DNA from: an uncultured Candidatus Nitrosopumilus sp. | Lineage (GTDB): Archaea; Thermoproteota; Nitrososphaeria; Nitrososphaerales; Nitrosopumilaceae | NCBI GenBank assembly: GCA_905479565.1 | Contig: CAJQMY010000012.1 | Coordinates: 1 to 46,245 of the forward strand | DNA: 46,245 bases | Reading direction: 5' to 3' | In this document: positions 33,691 to 40,413 of the stretch, piece by piece | Numbering within the stretch: the first letter of the stretch is position 1 | Layout of the letters: every line of letters begins with the position of its first letter | Notes under the pieces: generated by a model | The model's input: only the letters and a program-made list of their open reading frames with translations | Told to the model about the DNA's origin: nothing | Database searches by the model: none | Translations under genes and position numbers: made by a program

Positions 33691-34305
33691 TTATGAGAAT
33701 TTGTCTGTGAAGACAACTTTGTCCAAAGGTAGTTGCCCTCCACGTGGCATTGCAGGCTGTGTTTGCTTTCCAATTGCAATTAGCATGGAGATTATATGAT
33801 TCTCTGGTAGTTTGATGATTTCTGCTACCTTGTCAGGATCAAAACCTATCATTGGATTTGAATCATAACCCATTGATTTTGCAGCAAGCATTATTGTTTG
33901 AGCTGCAATTCCACAGGATCTCATTGCCTCATCTCTTTGCAGCTGGTCTTTTCCTTCATAAAATGGTCCCATTGCAGGTATCAGAAAGTCTTGAGCTTCT
34001 TTTGGTGCATTTATCCAATATTGAGCAGGGTTATTTTTCCATGATTTTAAATCTGCACAAACTACTAACAATAATGATGAATCCGTTACTTGAGCTTGAT
34101 CCCATGCTGCTGTGCGTATTTGTTTTCTAGTTTTAGTATTTTTCACTGTAACAAATCTCCAGTTTTGCATGTTAAATGAAGTTGGAGATAAAACTGCTAA
34201 TGACATTAGTTGATTGATTTCATTGTCAGTAATTTTGTGGTTAATATCATAATGTTTTACAGAACGACGTTCTTTGATTGCATCAAACGTATTCATGTTA
34301 ATCAT
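33691..34305 (-). CDS. Nitroreductase-family flavoprotein
   Basis: 204 residues (an ATG at 34296 is an alternative start). The FMN-binding start is FDAIKERRSVKHYD, with SPTSFNMQNWRFVTV, the middle helix CGIAAQTIMLAAKSMGYDSNPMIGFD, and the end PRGGQLPLDKVVF. The family reduces nitro groups, quinones or flavins with NAD(P)H. The neighbourhood of redox and Cys-rich proteins fits a stress-related role, which is inference. Confidence 0.9.
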   Translation of the reverse strand: MINMNTFDAIKERRSVKHYDINHKITDNEINQLMSLAVLSPTSFNMQNWRFVTVKNTKTRKQIRTAAWDQAQVTDSSLLLVVCADLKSWKNNPAQYWINAPKEAQDFLIPAMGPFYEGKDQLQRDEAMRSCGIAAQTIMLAAKSMGYDSNPMIGFDPDKVAEIIKLPENHIISMLIAIGKQTQPAMPRGGQLPLDKVVFTDKFS

Positions 34306-34364
34306 GAATTAATCTCTGTATTTATTCATTTGAAAAAAAAATAAAAAACTAGATTAAAAAAATT

Positions 34365-34712
34365 CTAGTTAGTTTCTTCGTTTAATATTGAAGACAACTT
34401 GTTTCGTAATTCTTGTTCTGATTTTGAACTCTGAACAGCAGATTTAATTTTCTTATCGATTGCTTCAACTACTGCATCAGCACCCTTGTCGAGTGTTGGT
34501 CCAAATGACTTTTCTAGTCTTGATTTAATTCGCTCTTTTTTGACTTCAAACATTGCAGCCATAGCAGCTTTATGCCACATGATTTCTACAAATTTTAGCA
34601 TATCTTGGCCTGAGCAGGAGGGGCATTCGGAGCCTTCATCACAGCAAGAGTCAGATTCACAATTACTTGAATTCGTGCCTGAAGTTGAGCATTGTGGTCC
34701 ATTACATTCCAT
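34365..34712 (-). CDS. Cys-rich N-terminus plus helical protein
   Basis: 115 residues from the ATG at 34712, chosen because AGGAGGTG lies 6 nt upstream. A GTG at 34721 is also in frame. The first 45 residues hold eight cysteines (CNGPQC, CESDSCC, ECPSC), suggesting metal or redox binding. The remainder is a charged amphipathic helix region (FEVKKERIKSRLEKSFGP, then DAVVEAIDKKIKSAV). No family is recognised. It probably belongs to the transcript that starts near 34852. Confidence 0.7.
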   Translation of the reverse strand: MECNGPQCSTSGTNSSNCESDSCCDEGSECPSCSGQDMLKFVEIMWHKAAMAAMFEVKKERIKSRLEKSFGPTLDKGADAVVEAIDKKIKSAVQSSKSEQELRNKLSSILNEETN

Positions 34713-34842
34713 ACATTTCACCTCCTGATATCTGGAGTAAGGTTAGAGTGAGGATGGCATTGCTTGGGTGGTCTAGCATAGAGTTTTCCAGAACATGCTT
34801 GAAAGTTTCTACTCTGGTGTCATTGTTTGTTGTCGTTCTCAT
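34702..34842 (-). CDS. 46-residue ORF leading into the Cys-rich gene
   Basis: The ATG at 34842 opens a frame starting MRTTTNNDTRVETFKHVLEN and ending ISGGEMYGM at 34702, overlapping the Cys-rich gene by 11 nt. Its 3' end encodes the ribosome-binding site of that gene, a typical translational-coupling layout. It lies just downstream of a TATA box and a palindrome. It may be a leader peptide or a small protein. No homologue is recognised. Confidence 0.5.
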   Translation of the reverse strand: MRTTTNNDTRVETFKHVLENSMLDHPSNAILTLTLLQISGGEMYGM

Positions 34843-34845
34843 TTA

Positions 34846-34862
34846 ACTTACCTAAAGTAAGT
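34846..34862. promoter_or_regulatory. Palindromic operator candidate
   Basis: ACTTAC-CTAAA-GTAAGT is a perfect 6-bp inverted repeat. It lies between a minus-strand TATA box (CTATAAATATAC, about 34872-34883) and the ATG at 34842, right at the predicted start of transcription. That position suits repression. The half-site recurs near 35601-35610 (minus orientation) and at 35646-35655. Confidence 0.6.
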
Positions 34863-34962
34863 AGATACCAATAGTATATTTATAGTAGAAAGTGAAATGA
34901 AAGGTATCAACTTTCCTTTTGGTTACTATACAACTTAACTTGTACGTTGTTTTACTAGTATC

Positions 34963-35136
34963 ATGGGACAAGTTTGTAAAGGAATCTGCGTGCGATACAC
35001 TGGAGAAAAAATAGCCAATGGATTGAAATATTCGTCCGGTTACAAACGATGTACTAATTGCTCATTATTTGTAAAAACTATGGAGATAAGATGCCCGTGC
35101 TGCCATACAAGGCTTCGAACTAGATCTAGAACTTAA
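34963..35136 (+). CDS. 57-residue zinc-ribbon protein
   Basis: The ATG at 34963 opens MGQVCKGICVRYTGEKIA, then YKRCTNCSLFV and CPCCHTRLRTRSRT. Seven cysteines form two zinc-knuckle-like pairs plus extra ones, and the C-terminus is basic. Small proteins of this type are common in this archaeal group, with unknown function. Its stop overlaps the stop of the convergent HxlR gene by 4 nt (TTAA). Confidence 0.75.
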   Translation: MGQVCKGICVRYTGEKIANGLKYSSGYKRCTNCSLFVKTMEIRCPCCHTRLRTRSRT

Positions 35137-35573
35137 CTCAAAGCAATCATTGGTTTTTTGAATACTTGTTTTAATTTACGTGGTTTCCCATCTTTGAATA
35201 CTTCTTTTGCATAGTGTTTCATTGAAAAAGCTGCCATTTGACCTATTATCCCTGTCAAATCTTCCCCCTTCTTTGTTAATTTGTATTCGACTTTGATTGG
35301 AACTTCATCATATACTGTACGCGTTATGAGATTTGCTTTTTCCATTTCTTTTAATCTTGCAGACAGTGTTTTTGGGTTTGAATCTTCGATACTGTCTAGT
35401 AGTTGATTGAATCTTGATTGCCCCATTATTGCCATGTTACGAATAATGTGAATGGTGAATTTTTTCCCTATGATTTTAAACGTGTTATCAATTGGGCAGC
35501 ATTTCATCATTTCTGCCTGGCAGCATTTCATCATTTCTGCCTGGGAGCAATTTGTTGACTCTTTTGTTGGCAT
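35133..35573 (-). CDS. HxlR-family transcription regulator with duplicated Cys motif
   Basis: 146 residues. The HxlR winged helix runs from FKIIGKKFTIHIIRNMAIMGQSRFNQLL through PKTLSARLKEMEKANLI to a wing (VEYKLTKKGEDL). The N-terminus carries C9, C17-C18 and C25-C26. Most family members have one conserved Cys at the position of C26. The extra pair comes from an exact 24-bp tandem duplication (QAEMMKCC twice). HxlR proteins often respond to electrophiles or oxidation through cysteine. It sits among thioredoxin, pirin, nitroreductase and Cys-rich genes. Confidence 0.88.
   Translation of the reverse strand: MPTKESTNCSQAEMMKCCQAEMMKCCPIDNTFKIIGKKFTIHIIRNMAIMGQSRFNQLLDSIEDSNPKTLSARLKEMEKANLITRTVYDEVPIKVEYKLTKKGEDLTGIIGQMAAFSMKHYAKEVFKDGKPRKLKQVFKKPMIALS
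35495..35542. repeat. Exact 24-bp tandem duplication inside the HxlR gene
   Basis: Two identical adjacent 24-bp units (35495-35518 and 35519-35542) encode QAEMMKCC twice in frame. Their identity implies recent duplication or slippage. Confidence 0.9.
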
Positions 35574-35809
35574 GTTTGGTTTTTGGACCGATCGTATTTA
35601 TTACTTACTTTATTATATCTGATGGATAATTGTAACTATCATTTTGGTAAGTAGATGTCAAATGATTCACTACCCTGTTAATATAGTGTTCAGTATACTA
35701 ACTATATAATGTATAGTTACAAAACACAAAGTCAAAGGAAATCTAGTCTCAAAAATGGCAAATTATTACGCCTTGCTCTAGTATCGCCAGTTCTTGGGAG
35801 GCTACCATA
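35574..35809. promoter_or_regulatory. Divergent regulatory region between HxlR and pirin genes
   Basis: It holds TTACTTACTT at about 35601-35610, overlapping the likely HxlR TATA region. GGTAAGTAGAT is at about 35645-35655. A 7-bp palindrome, AACTATA-TAATG-TATAGTT, is at 35700-35718. TTGTAACTAT (about 35630) is repeated inverted as ATAGTTACAA (about 35713). A short open frame, MANYYALL, at 35755-35781 precedes the pirin gene. The pirin ATG has GGGAGG about 10 nt upstream. Confidence 0.5.
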
Positions 35810-36487
35810 ATGACATTGCAAGTATTGCACAGGGATAATCTCAAACCTGGCAGTTTTGCAGGAATACGCGAACACCGTCTAGTAATTGATCCCAAGTTCT
35901 TTGGAAATGATAGTTCTGATGCGTGGTCTGGTATTGGCAATTTTGTTTATCTTGCTGATGCAAAATTTATTCCAAATGGTGAAACACATCTGCATCCTCA
36001 CAAGGAAATTGATGTAATCTCAGTTATTGTTGATGGACGAGTTTCACATAAAGGAACATTGCAAGAAGGCAATACCCTTAAAAAAAACCATGTGCAGGTT
36101 CAGCGTGCAGGCGGAGAAGGATTTGCACATAATGAGGTGAATCCAGACAATAAGGAAAACAGAATAATTCAGATATGGGTAACGCCTGAAAAATCAGGAG
36201 AATCCGCAGGATACAAGCTATATTATTTACAACAAGGAAAAATTACTCGTGTTTATGGTGGAGATGAAAACCAAGACGAAACATTTGCTAGTAAAACAAC
36301 ACTTGATGTAAGTCTAGTCGATGCAAAACAAATCATATCCATTAATGGTGAGTTTGTTGCATATGTTACTCTAGGTAATGGGGTGTTAAATGGAATCAAA
36401 GTTGCTAATGGTGATTTAGTTCGTGGACATGATTTTAAATTCCAAGCTGAAACTGATTCTCAAATAATTATTGCGAGAAAAATTTAG
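35810..36487 (+). CDS. Pirin-family cupin
   Basis: 225 residues. The pirin/YhaK features are a start with FAGIREHRLVIDP, the metal-binding cupin motif THLHPHKEIDVISVIVDGRVSHKG, then QVQRAGGEGFAHNEVNP and IIQIWVTPEKSG. Some family members act as quercetinases or redox sensors, and the role here is unknown. It is followed 10 nt later by a thioredoxin-like gene, which suggests a redox operon. Confidence 0.92.
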   Translation: MTLQVLHRDNLKPGSFAGIREHRLVIDPKFFGNDSSDAWSGIGNFVYLADAKFIPNGETHLHPHKEIDVISVIVDGRVSHKGTLQEGNTLKKNHVQVQRAGGEGFAHNEVNPDNKENRIIQIWVTPEKSGESAGYKLYYLQQGKITRVYGGDENQDETFASKTTLDVSLVDAKQIISINGEFVAYVTLGNGVLNGIKVANGDLVRGHDFKFQAETDSQIIIARKI

Positions 36488-36497
36488 AGGATGAATT

Positions 36498-36821
36498 ATG
36501 GTGAACGAAATAAAAAATTCGCAGCAGTTTGAACAGGAGGTTCTAAACTCTGCCAATCCAGTCTTTGTTGACTTTTGGGCGGAGTGGTGCGGCCCATACA
36601 GGGCCGTATCGCCTGTTGTCGAGGAGCTCTCAAACGAATATGATGGCAAAGTAGATTTTGTCAAGGTCAACGTCGATGAAAACGGCGAACTTGCGCAAAA
36701 ATACAACGTCTTTAGTATTCCAACTCTTGCCATTTTCAAAAACGGCGAGGTAATTTCACAAAAGGTGGGATCTTCTACAAAAGAATCATTTCAAACCATG
36801 ATAGACAGTTCATTGAGCTAG
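36498..36821 (+). CDS. Thioredoxin-like protein with WCGPY active site
   Basis: 107 residues, closely similar to the thioredoxin at 9107 (shared PVFVDFWAEWCGP, PVVEEL, YDGKV, FVKVNVDE and KYNVFSIPTL). The resolving Cys is replaced by Tyr34 (codon TAC, 36597-36599), leaving only Cys31. A one-Cys thioredoxin cannot complete the normal dithiol cycle but can form or trap mixed disulfides. A single G-to-A change from TGC to TAC would explain it. Codon usage is more GC-rich than that of the neighbours. It is co-directional with pirin, 10 nt apart. Confidence 0.9.
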   Translation: MVNEIKNSQQFEQEVLNSANPVFVDFWAEWCGPYRAVSPVVEELSNEYDGKVDFVKVNVDENGELAQKYNVFSIPTLAIFKNGEVISQKVGSSTKESFQTMIDSSLS

Positions 36822-36856
36822 TCTTTGGTTTTTCTTTTTTTTAATTTACAATGGTG

Positions 36857-37486
36857 CTAGGACAGCAATTGTAGAGGAATGCTTGTGCCAAAACTGTACA
36901 ATACAGATACTAGTTGAGTTCCAATCAATGCAAATATCAGGAGAATCACTGCCTGCAGAGTGGAGAAATTGTCTGTAATTCTGATGGCCTTGATGTATAG
37001 TGCCATTGACCAGATAAAAAATGGCAATATGATGACCTGCATTAGTATTAGTGGCGATACAATGAAATCATATGCGTATAATGGTCTTAGACCATCCTCG
37101 GACTCGGGATAGGAGACTAGTAGATTCCCTGTGGAAACTAATGCTATTCCAATCATGGTTGGAATTAGGCAAAATGACAGGACTGAGAATATCTGCTTTA
37201 TGTTGAAATTGCCCTTAGCTCTCTTTCCACCATGAAAGATGATTGCAATCATTATAGTGTGACTCAGAATGATTCCTCCAAACGTTACAATCTGATGCGC
37301 AATGTTTAGGGCATCAAAACCATGTGAGGAATAAATTAATGTAGATACTTGATGGAAAATTGAAATCAAAATAGATGATGAAAATATTATAGCTGCTAAT
37401 CTGAAATATTGTGGGTTTTGAGAAATTTTCTCAAATGCAATGTTTGGTTTTTGTATTAATTCAGAAATAATATGCAGTGACATCAT
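36857..37486 (-). CDS. Yip1-like multi-pass membrane protein
   Basis: 209 residues with about five transmembrane segments (roughly 28-45, 66-85, 100-122, 145-165 and 178-200). The arrangement, with an initial PNIAFEKISQNP motif and evenly spaced helices, resembles the archaeal/bacterial Yip1-domain family. The function is unknown. T-rich runs at about 36831-36843 separate it from the convergent thioredoxin. Confidence 0.7.
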   Translation of the reverse strand: MMSLHIISELIQKPNIAFEKISQNPQYFRLAAIIFSSSILISIFHQVSTLIYSSHGFDALNIAHQIVTFGGIILSHTIMIAIIFHGGKRAKGNFNIKQIFSVLSFCLIPTMIGIALVSTGNLLVSYPESEDGLRPLYAYDFIVSPLILMQVIILPFFIWSMALYIKAIRITDNFSTLQAVILLIFALIGTQLVSVLYSFGTSIPLQLLS

Positions 37487-37531
37487 TGGGCTTCAATGCA
37501 TGTGATACATTAATTTGGTGATTTTTTTACG

Positions 37532-37627
37532 CTAATATCCTTGCACTGGATCTCTATCAAGATTAATTCCAATTGATTCTGCCCATTCTGATAATTTCTC
37601 AGCAAACTCATCATCTTGTGTCAGCAT
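37532..37627 (-). CDS. 31-residue acidic microprotein
   Basis: The ATG at 37627 opens MLTQDDEFAEKLSEWAES and ends RDPVQGY. TTTTATAG about 22 nt upstream on the minus strand fits a leaderless promoter. The amphipathic, acidic composition looks like real coding sequence. No function can be given. Confidence 0.45.
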   Translation of the reverse strand: MLTQDDEFAEKLSEWAESIGINLDRDPVQGY

Positions 37628-37776
37628 GAGAGTATTATACAAAATTCTATAAAACAAATTACCCTGCTTCTATCTTTTGTTCGGAAAAAATTGGGTTGGA
37701 ATACTTGGAATAAAAAAATTAACGTAAAGCCAAGTACTCTTGATTTAGTTTCCACTAGGGGAAAACTATCGAGCGC

Positions 37777-38061
37777 TCAGAGAATTTGTGATTTGATGAT
37801 TTCATCAAAGGCTTTTAGATATGCAATGTCTGTTAGGATTTTTTCAGTTTGCATTGTGTCTGCTGTGTTAGAAGCTGGGGTTGTATCATTTGGGATTGAT
37901 AGGATCTCAGCTTCTACACCTTCTAAAAGTTCTCCAAATTCGTGAACTAGTATGTCTGCAGAATTACCATCATACAAATCGGTGAATCCCATTGCCATGC
38001 CAATAATCAAGGCCATGAGCACTGTCAGGCCAACAGACTTTTTGTCTTGTATTCTAGTCAC
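37777..38061 (-). CDS. Small exported or membrane-anchored hypothetical protein
   Basis: About 94 residues from the GTG at 38061, supported by TTTTAAATAC about 26-30 nt upstream. The frame is open further upstream. An N-terminal hydrophobic segment (VGLTVLMALIIGMAMGF) is followed by an acidic domain (ADILVHEFGELLEGVEAEIL) and a helical C-terminus. The function is unknown. A + strand frame across the same place (37616-37945) lacks these features. Confidence 0.55.
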   Translation of the reverse strand: MTRIQDKKSVGLTVLMALIIGMAMGFTDLYDGNSADILVHEFGELLEGVEAEILSIPNDTTPASNTADTMQTEKILTDIAYLKAFDEIIKSQIL

Positions 38062-38312
38062 ATGAAAAATTTCAAAATTATTGTATTTAAAATAAAAGAA
38101 GAAATGATCCACTGATATAGGCGTGAGATGCTTGAAAATGTCTTATTTGTAATAAAAGATCCTTTGCTATACTATGATACCGTTTATATTCAAAAAATCT
38201 GAAAAATCACAATCAAAAGTACACAACTTCTAAGCGTTGTTTTTTCACTAATTCTGTTTATGTGCGTTGCTGCCTTTTTTTCCAAAGAGAAATTAGATAA
38301 AATTTGTATCTA
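38062..38312. other. Intergenic stretch with a start-less signal-peptide-like frame
   Basis: On the + strand, from about 38211, one frame reads STQLLSVVFSLILFMCVAAFF, like a signal peptide, after a TATA-like TTTATATTC near 38188. No ATG, GTG or TTG precedes the hydrophobic core after the upstream stop. The frame then runs antisense through the next gene. It may be the 5' remnant of a secreted-protein gene. Confidence 0.35.
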
Positions 38313-38555
38313 TCAGGCCTGTTCTAGTTTTTTAGCAATCTCTTCATACTCTTTGAAATTATCTAGTTCTTCTATTTTCATAATTTGTAAGAGATTTGTT
38401 GTCTCATCTACTAGTTTTGCAAGTCGTCGTAGTGATTGCTTATATTCTTTGCCTTCCTTGTTTTCCCATTTTTCTAATTTATCTTTAAAGAACTCAATAC
38501 GACCAAGCTTGTAGTCAATTTCATCTATCAAAATTTTAATTGATTTTAATTTCAT
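38313..38555 (-). CDS. Small coiled-coil protein
   Basis: 80 residues, highly charged and helical (LIDEIDYKLGRIEFFKDKLE, then RRLAKLVDETTNLLQIM). It has no cysteine or membrane segment. Unknown function; a dimeric coiled coil is likely. Confidence 0.6.
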   Translation of the reverse strand: MKLKSIKILIDEIDYKLGRIEFFKDKLEKWENKEGKEYKQSLRRLAKLVDETTNLLQIMKIEELDNFKEYEEIAKKLEQA

Positions 38556-38697
38556 TACTTGTTTTTTGAAATAATTACAAACTTAATCTTATTGCCTATT
38601 CTCTAAAATTTAGAATCTATCATTATTCATAACTAATGCTGTAATGGATATGAGTTTTATAAGGATTTTCTCAAATATATGAACTTAAGATTTTCTA

Positions 38698-38958
38698 TTA
38701 TTGCTGGGAGTTGATAGGCGGATTCAATCTTTGCTCCTCATCAATGCGGTCATAGCAATCATCTAATTGGCCTGGTTGACCTATGTATTGTTCTCTGCAT
38801 TCCTGCTCAAGATATGTTTTTTGCAGTAATTGCCATGCTACTTCATCACTTTGTTCCTCAGAAATGTTTTCAAGATTTTGCTGTGGCATTGATTGTACTA
38901 AAAAAACCGTGGCAATGATAATCGGGATTACTATTGCAATGATGAGAATAGGTTTCAT
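38698..38958 (-). CDS. Small membrane-anchored or exported protein
   Basis: 86 residues. An N-terminal hydrophobic segment (ILIIAIVIPIIIATVFLV) is followed by a short acidic, Gln-rich domain with two cysteines (EQECREQY and DDCYDRID), which could form a disulfide outside the cell. Its ATG overlaps the stop of the upstream gene (ATGA). Confidence 0.6.
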   Translation of the reverse strand: MKPILIIAIVIPIIIATVFLVQSMPQQNLENISEEQSDEVAWQLLQKTYLEQECREQYIGQPGQLDDCYDRIDEEQRLNPPINSQQ

Positions 38959-39155
38959 CTGTTTTCCTTGTTGTCTTTTTTGTTAAAAATAAGATCAGAA
39001 TCTCCTTCTTTCTTTTTGTATTCCTCAAATTCTTTCTTTTGTTTAATCATGATTTTTCTATATTCCTCTTCCATGAATTGTTTCTGGGGATTCTCAACAT
39101 AAGCGTATTGGAATGAAATTTGTTTAATCTGTTTTTTCGTTAATGCCATGTTCAT
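38955..39155 (-). CDS. Small charged helical protein
   Basis: 66 residues from the ATG at 39155, which has GGAG about 6 nt upstream. The frame extends to 39191. It is rich in Lys and Glu (EEEYRKIMIKQKKEFEEYKK) and helical. It is coupled to the membrane protein downstream by a 4-nt overlap. Unknown function. Confidence 0.55.
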   Translation of the reverse strand: MNMALTKKQIKQISFQYAYVENPQKQFMEEEYRKIMIKQKKEFEEYKKKEGDSDLIFNKKDNKENR

Positions 39156-39240
39156 GAATTCTCCTTGCTTCTTGCCATGAAAGCCATACAAAATTCCAGA
39201 TTAAATCGTCAATACCCTGTCTGTGAGTATGGATATTGTA

Positions 39241-39357
39241 TCATAGTCCAGTTTTTTCTTGTCCAGTTTTTTTGATTAAATCCTCGGATGCTTGCTTTCT
39301 TTGTTTATTTAGTTTTTTTTCTAATTCTTTTAGGGATTTTGATTTATTTTCATTCAT
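39241..39357 (-). CDS. 38-residue basic microprotein
   Basis: The ATG at 39357 opens MNENKSKSLKELEKKLNK and ends QEKTGL. It is lysine-rich and helical. It overlaps the stop of the upstream zinc-ribbon ORF by 8 nt, so the two are probably translated together. Confidence 0.45.
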   Translation of the reverse strand: MNENKSKSLKELEKKLNKQRKQASEDLIKKTGQEKTGL

Positions 39358-39487
39358 GATATTCTGTATGGTCACATTTTGGGCAATAATATTCAGTTGT
39401 AATATTCTTTGTCTCATTTCCTCTCCTTCTGGCTTTGAGTGATGTCATGTCTATGTCAACATTACATTTTTTACAAATCCTAGTCAT
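39350..39487 (-). CDS. 45-residue zinc-ribbon protein
   Basis: The ATG at 39487 opens MTRICKKCNVDIDMTSLKAR and continues to YYCPKCDHTEYHE. Two CxxC knuckles 27 residues apart suggest a single zinc site. It overlaps the next microprotein by 8 nt. Function unknown. Confidence 0.6.
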   Translation of the reverse strand: MTRICKKCNVDIDMTSLKARRRGNETKNITTEYYCPKCDHTEYHE

Positions 39488-39663
39488 GAATCCATTACAT
39501 GAATAATGAACTTAAGCTTTTGTCAATTTTCAAAATAAATCTACAATCTCCATGACATACTCATGGTGCCATAAAACATAATGATTACAATTACAATCAT
39601 TTTTTTGTTGCATCTTTCACAATCAAAAATTGCAAACCGTAAACTTTAGCCTGCTGTAAATCA

Positions 39664-39852
39664 TTAACTGAAATGCTTGCCTAGAAAACATTCCTTGCAT
39701 ATTTTGCTTCCGACTCTGGTTCTTAAAAACGCAATCTGTTCATCATTTAATCGTCCATGTTGGATCAAGTTCAATAATTCTTCGCCCTCTACAGTTTCAA
39801 AATTTACTTTACAATTACACTCTGCACATTGGCAATCAATTTTCAAACCCAA
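39664..39852 (-). CDS. Small zinc-binding protein
   Basis: 62 residues with CQCAECNC near the N-terminus and ICKEC near the C-terminus, separated by a helix-forming stretch (GEELLNLIQHGRLNDEQIAFL). The two cysteine groups probably hold one zinc. Unknown function. Confidence 0.65.
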   Translation of the reverse strand: MGLKIDCQCAECNCKVNFETVEGEELLNLIQHGRLNDEQIAFLRTRVGSKICKECFLGKHFS

Positions 39853-39901
39853 TATGATTGGGATGCAAAACCAACAATAAAAATAATTTATTCAATCCTG
39901 C

Positions 39902-40096
39902 CTAATGTGAACTAGACGCCGAATGATTCGGATTTTTTTTGCATTTTGGGCAATTCATTCCTCTTGTCTCAAGTCCGCACTTTTTACAAAACTTATCAAC
40001 CCCTGCGACTTCGCGTGGGCCTGTCTTTGAAATCTTCACAATCAGAATCAATACTATCAAAACCCCTATTGCGATTCCAATGTATGCCAGTACCAT
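39902..40096 (-). CDS. Membrane-anchored zinc-ribbon protein
   Basis: 64 residues. One transmembrane helix (AYIGIAIGVLIVLILIV) is followed by a zinc ribbon (FCKKCGLETRGMNCPKCKKN) and a His/Ser tail. The ribbon probably faces the cytoplasm. Unknown function. Confidence 0.65.
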   Translation of the reverse strand: MVLAYIGIAIGVLIVLILIVKISKTGPREVAGVDKFCKKCGLETRGMNCPKCKKNPNHSASSSH

Positions 40097-40131
40097 GCAT
40101 ACCGTATCATTTCATATCTTAAAAATCAACT

Positions 40132-40350
40132 CTACACTGTCAAAACATACTGGTTTGCCAAAATTCTCTTAATATCCTCAATGCATTGTCGCCTTGTGCT
40201 GCTGACAAATCTCCAGCGTGCTTGCATTTCGTCTTTTAGTATTTCATAAACGATGTCAATCTCTTCACCTGCATCAATTTCACGTTTGGCAACAACCATT
40301 AGTTCCTGCAGTCGCAGTTTCTTTCTCCAAGTATGTGCACAATCAATCAT
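40132..40350 (-). CDS. Small hypothetical protein
   Basis: 72 residues, soluble, helical, with mixed charge (LQELMVVAKREIDAGEEIDIVYE, then RRQCIEDIKRILANQ). No motif is recognised. It continues the run of minus-strand microproteins. Confidence 0.55.
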   Translation of the reverse strand: MIDCAHTWRKKLRLQELMVVAKREIDAGEEIDIVYEILKDEMQARWRFVSSTRRQCIEDIKRILANQYVLTV

Positions 40351-40413
40351 TTTCTTTTTTGACTCGTTAATACTCTAAAAGGATCACTATGCATTGAATC
40401 ATGTTTTGCAGAT

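Noticed and set aside
35495-35542. Tandem repeat considered as a CRISPR remnant
   Set aside because: The two units are adjacent without spacers and are in frame inside a regulator gene.
37616-37945. 109-residue plus-strand frame
   Set aside because: Overlaps a minus-strand frame that has a hydrophobic export segment, acidic domain and promoter. The + frame has no such support.
38260-38514. 84-residue plus-strand frame
   Set aside because: Mostly antisense to the coiled-coil gene, with Ser/Phe-rich antisense composition. Only its signal-like beginning was kept as an observation.
39488-39663. Minus-strand frame with CERC and a hydrophobic stretch
   Set aside because: No standard start before the CxxC pair. 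The internal ATG would leave 19 residues, too little to support.
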